64,000 nt of DNA from Halorussus rarus (GTDB lineage Archaea > Halobacteriota > Halobacteria > Halobacteriales > Haladaptataceae): assembly GCF_003369835.1 (NCBI RefSeq), contig NZ_QPMJ01000002.1, positions 868,001 to 932,000 of the forward strand, given 5' to 3'. Both the position numbers and the translations under genes were made by a program. Shown here one piece after another: positions 7,635 through 16,721 of this stretch; positions within the stretch are counted from its first letter, which is position 1, and every line of letters starts with the position of its first letter. The notes under the pieces were generated by a model, which saw only the letters and a list, made by a program, of their open reading frames with translations, did not search any database and was not told where the DNA came from.

Positions 7635-9302
7635 TCAGGCGACCTCGCGCTCGAACTCGCGAATCGCCGCGTCGGTGCCGGCCGCGATCAGCCGGTCGGC
7701 CGAGTCGACGACCACCGACCGGTCGGTGAGGAGTTCGCCGTCGCGCTCGACGCCGACGAAGACGCACCCCGCGTCCGTCCCGCGCTCGGCCTCGTCGAGC
7801 GACCGGCCGGCGAACGGCCCGGCCTCGACCCGGACGACCCGGAGCTGCTCGACCGGCGTGAGGACGTCCTCGCCCCGGAGCTCCCGGGCCAGCAGCCGGG
7901 CGCTGACCCGCTGGGTCGAGAGGACGTAGTCCGCGCCCGCGTCGAAGGCGGTTGGGGACTTGGCCGTGTCGTCGACCCGGACCAGGATCTCGATGTCGTC
8001 GGTGAGCGTGCGGGCGATGGCGACCGCGAGCAGCGCGGTCGAGTCGTCGCCGACGGTGACGACGAGCGCGCTGGCGTCCTCGATGCCGGCCGTCTCCAGG
8101 GTCTCGGGGTCGCGCACGTCGCCGACCACGTCCACGCGCCGGCCGTCCTCGCGGTCGATGGCGGTCGCGTCGACGCCCTCGCCCAGCGCGTCGTCGGCCG
8201 CCCGACCGCCGGTGCCCATCCCCGCGATGACGACGCTGGAGTGGCTCCGGGGCGGCCGGAGCCCGGCGGCGAACTCCTGGACGTCGTCGACGGCGTCCTC
8301 GGTCCCGACCACGATGAGGACCGAGTTCGGCGTGATCACCGCGGCGGGGTCGACGGGCAGTCGGAGGTCGCCGTCGATCCACGCCCCGACGAGCGTGAGG
8401 TCGCTGCGGCCGGCGAGCGCGGTGTCCTCGATCCGGACGCCGGCCAGCGGGCTGTTGCGCCGGACCAGCACCTCCCGGATGCGGACGTCGCCGACGGTCG
8501 CGTCACCCATCGGCTCGGGCGACTGGGCCCACGCGTTGGTCTTCTGGCCGAGGCGCCGCCCGATGAGTGCATCGGGCGACAGCACGGTGTCGGCGCCGAT
8601 CTCGCGGAGCGCGCCGTCGTGGGTCGGCGTGTCGGTGAGCGCGACGGTCCGGAGCGAGGCGTTGCGCCGGAGCGCCGTCAGGACGACGCTGACGTTCCGG
8701 TCTCCGGCGTCGGCGACGAGCGCGCTCGCATCGCCGATCACGGCCCGCTCGAGCGTCTCGCCGTCCTCGGCGTCGCCGTGGATCGCCTGGTAGCCGTCGT
8801 CCGAGAGCCGCTTGGCCTCCTCGGTGTCGGACTCGATCAGCACGTAGTCGACGTCCAGGCGCTCGAGTTCGTCGAGCAGGACGCCCGTGTCCCGGCGGTA
8901 CTCGCAGACGACGACGTGGTCGTCCTTCGCGGTCAGGCGGTCGCTCAGATCGAGCGGCGCGCGCTCGAACAGCGGGATGACCAGCACCCGGAGGGTGGCG
9001 AACCCGATGGCGACGCCCGTCAGCTGCATGAAGGTGACGAACACGTTCATGGCGGGGGTCTCCCACGGCGCGTCCGCGCCGTACCCGGTCGTGGTCATCG
9101 TCTCGACCACGGTCTGGAACGACCGGAACAGCGAGTGGTCGTGGCCCTCGAGCGTCCGCATCCCGTAGTTGTAGAGGACCGTGTACACCAGGAGAACGGC
9201 GACGAGAGCGGCGGCGTACGCCATGACGAGGCGCTGGCGCCGGGTCAGCCACGGGAGCAGCGAGTCCTTACCCTCGAACCAGTTCGACCAGTCGGTCCTC
9301 AT
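7635..9302 (-). CDS. Two-TM ion channel with tandem RCK (TrkA-N/TrkA-C) domains
   Basis: Encodes 555 residues. Two membrane helices (about 25-45 and 88-110) flank a pore loop with selectivity-filter-like TTGYG at 71-75. Two TrkA-N/RCK Rossmann modules follow (DDHVVVCEYRRDTG near 125 and SSVVIAGMGTGG near 345), each with a TrkA-C part (VRIREVLVRRNSPLAG; LRVVRVEAGPFAGR). It resembles MthK-like potassium channels or Kef-type gates, but both regulatory units are fused in one chain. The first Rossmann loop lacks the canonical GxGxxG, so only the second may bind nucleotide. Confidence 0.88.
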   Translation of the reverse strand: MRTDWSNWFEGKDSLLPWLTRRQRLVMAYAAALVAVLLVYTVLYNYGMRTLEGHDHSLFRSFQTVVETMTTTGYGADAPWETPAMNVFVTFMQLTGVAIGFATLRVLVIPLFERAPLDLSDRLTAKDDHVVVCEYRRDTGVLLDELERLDVDYVLIESDTEEAKRLSDDGYQAIHGDAEDGETLERAVIGDASALVADAGDRNVSVVLTALRRNASLRTVALTDTPTHDGALREIGADTVLSPDALIGRRLGQKTNAWAQSPEPMGDATVGDVRIREVLVRRNSPLAGVRIEDTALAGRSDLTLVGAWIDGDLRLPVDPAAVITPNSVLIVVGTEDAVDDVQEFAAGLRPPRSHSSVVIAGMGTGGRAADDALGEGVDATAIDREDGRRVDVVGDVRDPETLETAGIEDASALVVTVGDDSTALLAVAIARTLTDDIEILVRVDDTAKSPTAFDAGADYVLSTQRVSARLLARELRGEDVLTPVEQLRVVRVEAGPFAGRSLDEAERGTDAGCVFVGVERDGELLTDRSVVVDSADRLIAAGTDAAIREFEREVA

Positions 9303-9416
9303 CGCCGGAGCAGCTCCCGTCGGGACCGACTATCGGACGCGCGAGCGGACATCTCGCCTGCCCTTGGCCGTCGAGCGTCATGAGTCGTACGACCGGCGAC
9401 AGGTCGGCTCGCGGAC

Positions 9417-10226
9417 TCACGACCTCCTGCGGAGGTTCTCGGTCCGGAGTTCGTCGCGGGCGTGCCACGTCCGGGGCCGGAGCGCGACCCCGGCCGCGAG
9501 GAGGTACCCCGCCGCGACGACCGCGGTCACCGCGAGGCCGGAAATCTGGCCGATGGCGGCGCTCGCGGGCCACGCCAGCGGGTCGAACGCGAGGACCCGA
9601 ATGAGCCAGGCCGCGAGCAGCACCGAGAACAGCGGGAGGTACACCCGGCGGAGCCGGTGGGCCAGCGCCTCCTCGGCGGTGATCTTGATGGTCGGCGTCC
9701 GGTAGTCGTCGGCGAGGGCGGCCCGCCAGTTCTCGTCGACCAGCCCCTTCGTGGGGTCGAGTCCGTAGGCCCAGACGTTCTCCTGGAGGGTCCGGACCCG
9801 CGAGCGCCAGACGTCGTAGGCCCGGTAGCGCCGCGCCTCGACCACCAGGAACAGCCCGACCGCGGCGGCGCCGACCAGCAGGACGTAGTGGGGGTTGCCC
9901 GCGCTGGAGAACGCCCACGTCAGGACGCCCGCCATCACCAGCACCGCCCAGTTGGTCGTCCGGTCGAGCCGCTCGCGCCAGAGCTTCATCCGGTGGATCT
10001 CGCCGCGGTAGAGGTGGGCCAGCGCCGAGCTCGGCCCCATCTCGGCGTCGAGCAGTCCGCGGCCGACCTCCGGGTCGGCCGGTACGTCGTCGCCTGACGG
10101 CCGGTCCGACGCCTCCGCGTCTGGTCCCGAGTCCGGATTCGAACCCGCGTCGTCGGGCGTCTCCGCGTCCGGGTCGAGGGGGTTCGTCGACCCCGGCGCC
10201 CCGTCGTCCGAATCGCCGCCGCTCAT
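9417..10226 (-). CDS. DUF2270 membrane protein
   Basis: Encodes 269 residues. An acidic, low-complexity N-terminus of about 55 residues precedes LLDAEMGPSSALAHLYRGEIHRMKLWRERLDRTTNW, the start of the DUF2270 family. Four hydrophobic segments lie at about 94-108, 116-130, 193-212 and 222-246. The family is of unknown function and occurs widely in haloarchaea. About 115 bases separate it from the downstream channel gene in the same direction. Confidence 0.85.
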   Translation of the reverse strand: MSGGDSDDGAPGSTNPLDPDAETPDDAGSNPDSGPDAEASDRPSGDDVPADPEVGRGLLDAEMGPSSALAHLYRGEIHRMKLWRERLDRTTNWAVLVMAGVLTWAFSSAGNPHYVLLVGAAAVGLFLVVEARRYRAYDVWRSRVRTLQENVWAYGLDPTKGLVDENWRAALADDYRTPTIKITAEEALAHRLRRVYLPLFSVLLAAWLIRVLAFDPLAWPASAAIGQISGLAVTAVVAAGYLLAAGVALRPRTWHARDELRTENLRRRS

Positions 10227-10417
10227 TCGGACGACCCTCCGCGACGTCGATAGTCTTGTGCGTTCATCCCTATATTAGACTAATCCCTCGAGGTTGAAGT
10301 ATTTCACTACGCGCTCTCGTTCGGCCGCGACCCGCGCTCGAAGCTATCGCGCCGCGACGGTCTTGGGAAGTCCGCGTACGCCAGTAGAGGGCGTCGAAAC
10401 CAGAAGCGAGAAACGAG

Positions 10418-11233
10418 TCAGGCGAAGTCCGGGAGGTCGTCGTCGGTCTCGGCCATGTTGATGTTGACCTCGATGACGTTGGCGGCGTTGGTCACCTTCT
10501 CGACGATGCTGTCGTGGTAGTCGGGGTCGTTCATCCGCCGGAGCGGGCCGGAGACGCTGAGCGCCCCCAGGACGTCGCCCCCGCGGTCGCGGATGGGCGC
10601 GCCGATGGCCTGCAACCCCTCGATCTCCTCCTCGTCGTTGTAGGCGTAGCCGCGCTCGCGGACGTCGTCGAGTTCCGCGAACAGCTCCTCGCGGTCGGTG
10701 ATGGTGTTCTCGGTCTTCCGGGCGAGCCCGTAGCGGTCGACGATTCCCTCGACCCGCCCGCGGGGCATGTACGCGAGCATCGACTTGCCGGTCGCCGAGA
10801 AGTGGAGGTAGTCGGGCTTCTGGAGCTTGCTGGTCTGGTAGTCGCTGCCGACCGCCTTCTCGCCTTTCACCTTGTAGAGGTTGACGCTGAGCCCGTGCTG
10901 GACGGTCGCGAGGTGGGCGTACTCGCCGGTCTCCTCGGCGAGTCGCTCGATCTCGCCCTTGCCGGTCTCGTAGAGGGTGTGCTGGTTCCGGACGTACTCG
11001 CCGAGCATCAGGAACTGGAGCGACAGCGAGTAGGTGTTGCCCTCCTTGACGACGAGCCGCTGGTCCTCGAGGGTCATGAGGTAGTTGTACGCCGCGCTCT
11101 TGGAGACGTCGAGGTGGTCGGCGACCTCCGTGACGGTGGCCCCGTCGAGTTCCTCGAGCGCGCGGACGACCTCGAGCGCGCGCGAGACCGTCTGCAGGAT
11201 GCGCGGCGACTCCCCCGAACTCTCCTCGGTCAT
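10418..11233 (-). CDS. IclR-family transcriptional regulator
   Basis: Encodes 271 residues from the ATG at 11233; longer in-frame starts reach 11320 but add unconserved sequence. The winged helix is at about residues 10-70 (ILQTVSRALEVVRALEEL, TVTEVADHLDVSKSAAYNYL), and the IclR effector domain follows (HFSATGKSMLAYMPRGRVE, YNDEEEIEGLQAIGAPI, GALSVSGPLRRM). It is upstream, in the same orientation, of nothing but its own gene, and it sits downstream of the M20 hydrolase gene. Its position suggests control of the adjacent amidohydrolase and importer locus. Confidence 0.9.
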   Translation of the reverse strand: MTEESSGESPRILQTVSRALEVVRALEELDGATVTEVADHLDVSKSAAYNYLMTLEDQRLVVKEGNTYSLSLQFLMLGEYVRNQHTLYETGKGEIERLAEETGEYAHLATVQHGLSVNLYKVKGEKAVGSDYQTSKLQKPDYLHFSATGKSMLAYMPRGRVEGIVDRYGLARKTENTITDREELFAELDDVRERGYAYNDEEEIEGLQAIGAPIRDRGGDVLGALSVSGPLRRMNDPDYHDSIVEKVTNAANVIEVNINMAETDDDLPDFA

Positions 11234-11560
11234 GGGTGTCCGTATCCCCCGGAGGTTCATAGGTGTTCGCGTATCGTGAATCGAGAGAACGGTAGCGTGA
11301 GTCCGAACGTGACCCGGCACCGGTCCGTCGAGCTCGGGACACCGACTCGGTGTTGTTCTTCATTCACCGCCAGAATCGACCGTTGATACCTCTTGTCCCG
11401 TTTCTCGAGATTAGGCGCGTCTGCGACCCGGTCGAACCGTGGCGTTCGCATTTCGTGCAACGGAGAAATCGGGGCGGTCCGGACGCCGAATCGTGATTTC
11501 GGCCGGGAAATATCGCGATTCCCCACTCCCGCTCGCAGCGTTCTCGCCGCAGCGTCGCCC
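11234..11560. other. Intergenic region upstream of the IclR gene
   Basis: About 327 bases with no convincing gene. It should hold the promoter of the IclR gene (minus strand) and the 3' end region of the M20 hydrolase. An AT-richer stretch lies at about 11,345-11,375. I see no clear operator. Confidence 0.4.
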
Positions 11561-12808
11561 CTACTCGACCGCCAGCCGCGCCATCGCGCCGGCCAGCACC
11601 CGGGTCGCGGCCGCGCAGTCCTCCCAGTCGGTCCACTCCAGCGGATTGTGCGAGACGCCGTTCTCGGAGGGCGCGAACAGCAGCGCGGCGTCGGTCGCGT
11701 TCGCCACGTGCATCGTGTCGTGGGCCGCCCCGGAGTGGAGGTCGAGCGTCTCGATGCCCGCGCTCGCGCCCGCCTCGTGGAGCGCGTCGCGGCACCGCTC
11801 GCTCATCGGCACCGGCGCGCGGTCCCACGGCCGGTCGAGGCTGGTCTCGACGCCGCGCTCGGCCTCCAGCCGGTCGAGGCTGGCCCGGGCCTCGTCGACG
11901 ATGCGGTGGACCGAGTCGTGCCGGACGTCCCGGACGTCGATGGTCAGTTCGACCGCGTCGGCGATGACGTTGGGCGCGTTCGGACGGACGTCGAGCTTCC
12001 CGACCGTCGCGACCGCGGTGTCGCTCTCCGCGGCGACGACGTCGTTAGCGGCCGACTCGACGTCGAGGACGAACTCGCTCGCGGCCGCGAGCGCGTCGCT
12101 GCGCTCGTCCATCGCGGTCGACCCGGCGTGGTCGGCCTCGCCGCGGATCTCGACCTCGCACCGCGAGAGCCCGGTGATGGTGGTCACGACGCCCGCCGGC
12201 GCTCCGGCCCGTTCGAGGCGCTCGGCCTGCTCGACGTGGAGCTCGAACCAGGCGCGCCAGTCGCCGGCGTCCACCCGCCCCTCGCCCCGGGCGTCGATGC
12301 CGTCGAGCGCGGCTTCGAGCGAGACGCCGTCGTCCTCGAAGGCGAGCGCCTCTTCGACGCTGAGGTCGCCGGCCGCCACGCTCGACCCGACGAGACCGCC
12401 GTCGAACCGCTGGCCCTCCTCCTCGGTGAACGAGACGACCTCGACCGGGCGATCGGGCTCGACGTCGGCGTCCTGCATCGCCCGGACCGCTTCGAGCGCG
12501 GCGTAGACCCCGAGCGGGCCGTCGAAGATCCCGCCCTCGGGCACCGAGTCGAGGTGGCTCCCGGCCGCGACCGGGGCGGCGTCCGGGTCGGCGCTCGCGG
12601 GCACCCACCGGCCGACGACGTTGCCCACCGCGTCGACCCGCACGTCGAGCCCCGCGTCGCGGAGGCGCTCGATCAGGTACTCGCGGGCCTCGCGGTCGGC
12701 CGCCGTCCCGGTCAGCACGGTCCGTCCCCTGCCCTCCTCGACGGGCACGGCACCGAACTCCCCGTTGGTCTCGATGTCCTCCCGGAGCCGCGTCGTCCGT
12801 ACGTCCAT
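11561..12808 (-). CDS. M20-family amidohydrolase (hydantoinase/carbamoylase type)
   Basis: Encodes 415 residues from ATG at 12808; a GTG three codons upstream is possible. Features: VAAGSHLDSVPEGGIFDG with the first metal His/Asp, SFTEEEGQRF with the bridging Glu, WFELHVEQ with the metal His, a dimerisation domain, and HSGAAHDTM with the final His. This set distinguishes N-carbamoyl-amino-acid hydrolases, beta-ureidopropionases and allantoate amidohydrolases from plain M20 peptidases. The exact substrate is unclear. It is divergent from the ABC importer operon, so it probably processes an imported amide, ureido compound or peptide. Confidence 0.9.
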   Translation of the reverse strand: MDVRTTRLREDIETNGEFGAVPVEEGRGRTVLTGTAADREAREYLIERLRDAGLDVRVDAVGNVVGRWVPASADPDAAPVAAGSHLDSVPEGGIFDGPLGVYAALEAVRAMQDADVEPDRPVEVVSFTEEEGQRFDGGLVGSSVAAGDLSVEEALAFEDDGVSLEAALDGIDARGEGRVDAGDWRAWFELHVEQAERLERAGAPAGVVTTITGLSRCEVEIRGEADHAGSTAMDERSDALAAASEFVLDVESAANDVVAAESDTAVATVGKLDVRPNAPNVIADAVELTIDVRDVRHDSVHRIVDEARASLDRLEAERGVETSLDRPWDRAPVPMSERCRDALHEAGASAGIETLDLHSGAAHDTMHVANATDAALLFAPSENGVSHNPLEWTDWEDCAAATRVLAGAMARLAVE

Positions 12809-13102
12809 GGTTGACACGCCTCCGTTTCACCGACCGGTACTTGATTGTTTCTCACTACCGCGGTTTCCATACGCGACGAAGGCCCGAAACCCCCGAATTC
12901 GCCGCTTTCTGTCGGCGACGAACGTTCGTTTTTATACTTCCGCCCGCATCGCGGCCGAATCGGGTCGACGGCCGGCCGATGCCCCGTTCACATTTCGACA
13001 AACGTTTGGTGTATATGGGGTTTAGAAAAACGGTGGAAGGATTAACCGAGATATAACTTGATTTCCAGAAGTTTTATGAGCCGTAACCCTGAACCGGTAT
13101 GT
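12809..13102. promoter_or_regulatory. Divergent promoter region of hydrolase and importer operon
   Basis: Roughly 290 bases, AT-rich compared with its neighbours. TATA-like cores are at about 12,927-12,936 (gtttttatact) and 13,010-13,016 (gtatatg), with ataacttgatt near 13,052. The paired acgttcg/aacgttt-type sequences near 12,920 and 13,003 could be regulator sites for the neighbouring IclR protein; that link is inference. Confidence 0.45.
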
Positions 13103-14755
13103 ATGCCAAGAGATAGCAATGAAGGCGATGGGAGCGACTCGGGTCTCCCGCTCAATCGGCGGCAGTTCGTCGGCGCGGTCGGGACGTCGGTCCCGCTGGC
13201 GCTCGCCGGGTGTACGAGCGGCGGCGACTCGGACGGGAGCCAGAACACCACCACGAGCGGTGGCGGGGGCGGAACGACCCAGTCCGACGGTGGCAGTGGG
13301 GGCGGGTCGCCCAAAGCCGGCGGGACGCTCCAGTGGGGCGGCGCGGTCCCGGTGCAGGGCCTCGATCCGCACCTCGACAGCGCGGCGGCGTCCAAGCGGG
13401 TCCTCGAGAACATCTACGAGGAGCTGGTCCAGCTCCAGCCCGACTACTCGCTGAAGCCCCATCTGGCGAAGAACCTGAAGAAGCAGGAGAACAACACGCT
13501 GCTCTCGATGGAGCTCCAGCAGGGGGTGACGTTCCACGACGGCACCGAGATGACCTCGGAGGACGTCGTGGCCAGCTACCGGCGGGTCGCCGACGGCGAC
13601 TACCTCGCCAGCGGCTTCTTCAAGTTCGTCGACAGCATGTCGGCCCCCGACGACTACACGTTCGAGATCAAGCTCAAGGAGCCGTTCGCGCCGTTCATCG
13701 CGAAGATGGCGACCGCCGAGCTCGCCATCATGCCGAAGAAGGAGGCCCAGAAGGAGAAGATCGGGAAGCCCGTCGGCACCGGCCCGTACCAGTTCGAGAG
13801 CCGCGAGATCGAGTCGTCGTTCACCATGACGAAGTTCGAGGACTACTGGGGCGCCGGCGACGGCGGGCCCTACCTCGACAAGATCGTCAAGAGCGAGATC
13901 ACCGACCCGAGCGTCCGGCTCCAGTCGTTCCAGGCCGGCGAGTACGACTTCATCAACGGGGTCGCGCCCAAGGACGTCAGCACGGTCAAGAACATGCCCC
14001 AGACCCGCTTCGAGAAGCAGTTCCCGAAGTCGCTGGTCTACCTCGGCATGAACTGCAACCAGAAGCCGTTCGACGACAAGCACGCCCGGCTGGCGCTCGA
14101 CTCCGCGCTCGACAAGCAGAAGATCATGCAGGCGGCGCTGTACGGCACCGGCCAGACCACGGCGACGCCCGCGACGCCGGGCAGCCCGTGGGTCAACGAG
14201 GACATCCAGCCCCGGCCGCGCAACACGGAGAAGGCCAAGGAGCACCTGGAGAAGGCGGGGATGCCCGACGGCTACAAGGCGTCGTTCAAGATCCCACAGT
14301 CGTACCCGACGCAGGTCCAGGCCGCGAAGGTCATCTCCGACCAGGCCAGCGACGTGGGCATCCAGCTCAACATCCAGAAGATCACCTGGAACAGCTGGCT
14401 CTCCGACGTCTACTCCAACCAGAACTTCCAGGCGACGACCAGTTCGTACCTCGCGCTGTGGTACCCCGACGTCTCGTTCTACAAGTTCCTCCACCCCGAG
14501 GGCGCGTTCTTCTTCACCGGCTGGACGAACGAGGAGTACAACACGCTGGTCGAGGAGGCCCGCCACATGTACGACCAGCAGAAGCGCGCCGAGAAGTACC
14601 ACCGGGCGACCGAGATCCTCCACAACCAGCGGGCGGGCCACCTCTTCCTCTGGTGGCAGGCGAACCTCTATGGGGCCAAGAACCAGTACAAGGGCGACAT
14701 CGGCGCGCCCGACGGGTCGACGCTCCGCTTCCAGGACAACTGGCTCGAGAACTGA
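13103..14755 (+). CDS. ABC importer solute-binding lipoprotein, family 5 (peptide/nickel type)
   Basis: Encodes 550 residues. The signal has twin arginines (NRRQFVGAVGTS) and a lipobox LAGC, so it is Tat-exported and lipid-anchored. A Gly/Ser/Thr linker follows, then the family 5 binding fold: GTLQWGGAVPVQGLDPHLD, LAKNLKKQ, GVTFHDGTEMTSEDVVASYRR and the YQFESREI region. It opens an operon with two permeases and a fused ATPase. The ATG at 13103 is chosen over the upstream frame because the signal starts there. Confidence 0.95.
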   Translation: MPRDSNEGDGSDSGLPLNRRQFVGAVGTSVPLALAGCTSGGDSDGSQNTTTSGGGGGTTQSDGGSGGGSPKAGGTLQWGGAVPVQGLDPHLDSAAASKRVLENIYEELVQLQPDYSLKPHLAKNLKKQENNTLLSMELQQGVTFHDGTEMTSEDVVASYRRVADGDYLASGFFKFVDSMSAPDDYTFEIKLKEPFAPFIAKMATAELAIMPKKEAQKEKIGKPVGTGPYQFESREIESSFTMTKFEDYWGAGDGGPYLDKIVKSEITDPSVRLQSFQAGEYDFINGVAPKDVSTVKNMPQTRFEKQFPKSLVYLGMNCNQKPFDDKHARLALDSALDKQKIMQAALYGTGQTTATPATPGSPWVNEDIQPRPRNTEKAKEHLEKAGMPDGYKASFKIPQSYPTQVQAAKVISDQASDVGIQLNIQKITWNSWLSDVYSNQNFQATTSSYLALWYPDVSFYKFLHPEGAFFFTGWTNEEYNTLVEEARHMYDQQKRAEKYHRATEILHNQRAGHLFLWWQANLYGAKNQYKGDIGAPDGSTLRFQDNWLEN

Positions 14756-14779
14756 CGGTCGGCGGTCTCTCTCCTACCA

Positions 14780-15739
14780 ATGTCGATGTACAACTACGTT
14801 GCTCGGCGGGTGGCGTTCATGGCGGTGACGCTGTTCCTCGTGACGGTCATCGCGTTCGTCGTCACCAACATCCTCCCCGGGAACGTCGCGCTGCTCATCC
14901 TGGGGCCGAACGCCTCCCCCGAGTCGATACAGGCGCTGAAGGCACAGATGGGTCTCAACCAACCGCTCTACCTCCAGTACTTCGACTGGGTCCTCGGGCT
15001 GCTCCAGGGCGACATGGGAACGTCGCTCCGGTACGAGGAGCCGGTCGTCGCGCTCATCACGGAGAAGCTCCCCCGGTCGCTCCTGCTGGCGTTCGCCGCG
15101 ACGTTCGTCGCGGTCACGCTGTCGATCCCGCTCGGGGTCTACTCGGCGGTCCACCAGAACGAGCCCTCGGACGTGGCCACCTCGCTGTTCGCGTTCGTCG
15201 GCATCTCGCTCCCCATCTTCCTCTGGGGGCTGGTGTCCATCCTGGTGTTCGCCGTCTGGCTCGACCTCCTGCCGACCGGCGGCTACGTCTCGCCGATGGA
15301 GTCGCCGGTGCGCGCGCTGAAGCACCTCGTGCTGCCGGCGGGGTCGATGGGGTTCGCGCTGACGGCGTACATCATGCGGATGACCCGGTCGTCGATGCTC
15401 GAGGTGTTGAGCGAGGAGTACATCAAGCTGGCCCGCGCGAAGGGGATGACCCAGCGGGTCGTCGTGCTGCGCCACGCGCTCCGCAACGCCATCATCCCGG
15501 TCATCACGGTCATTGCCTTCCAGTTTAGCTACGCCTTCGGCGGGGTCGTCGTCCTCGAGAAGGTGTTCTACTGGCCGGGCATCGGCCAGCTCACGCTGAC
15601 CGCCATCCAGAGCCGGGACATCCCCCTGATTCAGGGGTGCATCATCGTCGTCGCACTGATATACATGGCCTCGAACTTCGCCGCCGACCTGCTGTACGCC
15701 TACTTCGACCCGCGCATCCGCTACGGGGGTGAGGAGTGA
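14780..15739 (+). CDS. dppB: ABC importer permease, DppB/OppB type
   Basis: Encodes 319 residues with six membrane helices. The N-terminus YVARRVAFMAVTLFLVTVIAF and the central EEYIKLARAKGMTQRVVVLRHALRNAIIP (EAA loop that docks on the ATPase) are diagnostic. It starts 24 bases after the binding protein and its TGA overlaps the start of the next permease by one base (TGATG), so the operon is coupled. Substrates of the family are peptides or nickel complexes. Confidence 0.94.
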   Translation: MSMYNYVARRVAFMAVTLFLVTVIAFVVTNILPGNVALLILGPNASPESIQALKAQMGLNQPLYLQYFDWVLGLLQGDMGTSLRYEEPVVALITEKLPRSLLLAFAATFVAVTLSIPLGVYSAVHQNEPSDVATSLFAFVGISLPIFLWGLVSILVFAVWLDLLPTGGYVSPMESPVRALKHLVLPAGSMGFALTAYIMRMTRSSMLEVLSEEYIKLARAKGMTQRVVVLRHALRNAIIPVITVIAFQFSYAFGGVVVLEKVFYWPGIGQLTLTAIQSRDIPLIQGCIIVVALIYMASNFAADLLYAYFDPRIRYGGEE

Positions 15740-16644
15740 TGTCGACCGAGCCCGGGAACGCGCTTCGCGCCCGGCTGTCGATGTCCGAGTCCCAGCGCGA
15801 GCGCGTCTCGACGTTCGTCCGGAAGTTCCGCGGCAACACCAAGGCGATGGTCGGCCTCGTCCTCGTCGTGACGCTGATCGTGGTCGCGATCTTCGCGCCG
15901 ATAATCGCGCCGTACTCCATCTCGGAGACCGACATCGACGCGCGGAGCGAGGCGCCGTCGCTCGACCACCCGTTCGGGACCGACGAGCTCGGCCGCGACA
16001 TCTTCAGCCGGGTCGTGATGGGGAGCCGCATCTCGCTGTACGTCGGCTTCGGCGCCATCGGCGCGGCGCTGGCGGTCGGCACGCTCATCGGGGTGGTCGC
16101 GGGCTACTTCGGCGGCCTCACCGACGAGGTCCTGATGCGGGTGATGGACGCCGCGATGGCGTTCCCGCCGGTGCTGCTGGCGCTGACGCTGATGGTGGTG
16201 CTGGGACCCGAGCTCCGGAACGTCATCCTGGCGCTGGCGTTCGTCTACACGCCGTACATCGCCAGGGTCGCACGGAGCGCGGCGCTGACCGAGCGCAACG
16301 AGGCGTACGTCGAGGCCGCGGTCGCGCGCGGCGAGTCCGACACCCGAATCGTCTTCGGCGAGGTGCTGCCCAACTGCGCCGCGCCGCTGCTGGTCCAGGG
16401 GTCGCTCAACGTCTCGTTCGCCATCCTGGCCGAGGCGAGCCTCTCGTTCCTCGGCCTGGGCGCACAGCCGCCGACGCCGTCGTGGGGACTCATCATCGAC
16501 ACGGGCCGCGGGTTCATCGAGACCGCCCCGTGGATGATCCTGTTCCCGGGACTGGCCATCGGCATCACCGTCATCGGGTTCAACATGCTCGGCGACGGCC
16601 TGCGAGACGTCCTCGACCCGAAGGTCGACACGGAGGAACGATGA
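15739..16644 (+). CDS. dppC: ABC importer permease, DppC/OppC type
   Basis: Encodes 301 residues. The N-terminal helix follows FRGNTKAMVGLVLVV, then DHPFGTDELGRDIFSRVVMGSR (typical of DppC), the EAA loop NEAYVEAAVARGESDTRIVFGEVLPN, and a GWGLII-like TPSWGLIIDTGRGF. It pairs with the upstream DppB-type permease. The start at 15739 overlaps the previous stop, and its own stop overlaps the start of a 26-residue mini-ORF by ATGA. Confidence 0.94.
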   Translation: MSTEPGNALRARLSMSESQRERVSTFVRKFRGNTKAMVGLVLVVTLIVVAIFAPIIAPYSISETDIDARSEAPSLDHPFGTDELGRDIFSRVVMGSRISLYVGFGAIGAALAVGTLIGVVAGYFGGLTDEVLMRVMDAAMAFPPVLLALTLMVVLGPELRNVILALAFVYTPYIARVARSAALTERNEAYVEAAVARGESDTRIVFGEVLPNCAAPLLVQGSLNVSFAILAEASLSFLGLGAQPPTPSWGLIIDTGRGFIETAPWMILFPGLAIGITVIGFNMLGDGLRDVLDPKVDTEER

Positions 16645-16721
16645 AGGTACCACGGACTGCGAATCCACGAGCGAGTCGAGCGGCTACCGAACGAGGAGCG
16701 TCGAGGACGGTGGCAGCATGA
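16641..16721 (+). CDS. Coupled 26-residue mini-ORF between permease and ATPase
   Basis: ATG at 16641 overlaps the permease stop as ATGA, and the TGA at 16719-16721 overlaps the ATG of the ATPase gene, again as ATGA. The peptide is arginine-rich and basic (about seven Arg, few acids), unlike normal haloarchaeal proteins. It therefore looks like a translational-coupling leader that carries ribosomes into the ATPase gene rather than a functional protein. No family is known. Confidence 0.4.
   Translation: MKVPRTANPRASRAATERGASRTVAA

Noticed and set aside
8241-9383. Long plus-strand frame over the channel gene
   Set aside because: It is antisense to a clear two-TM/RCK gene and its peptide has no family resemblance.
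11393-12814. 473-residue plus-strand frame over the M20 amidohydrolase
   Set aside because: Antisense shadow of a gene with intact metal motifs; Arg/Val/Asp repeats only.
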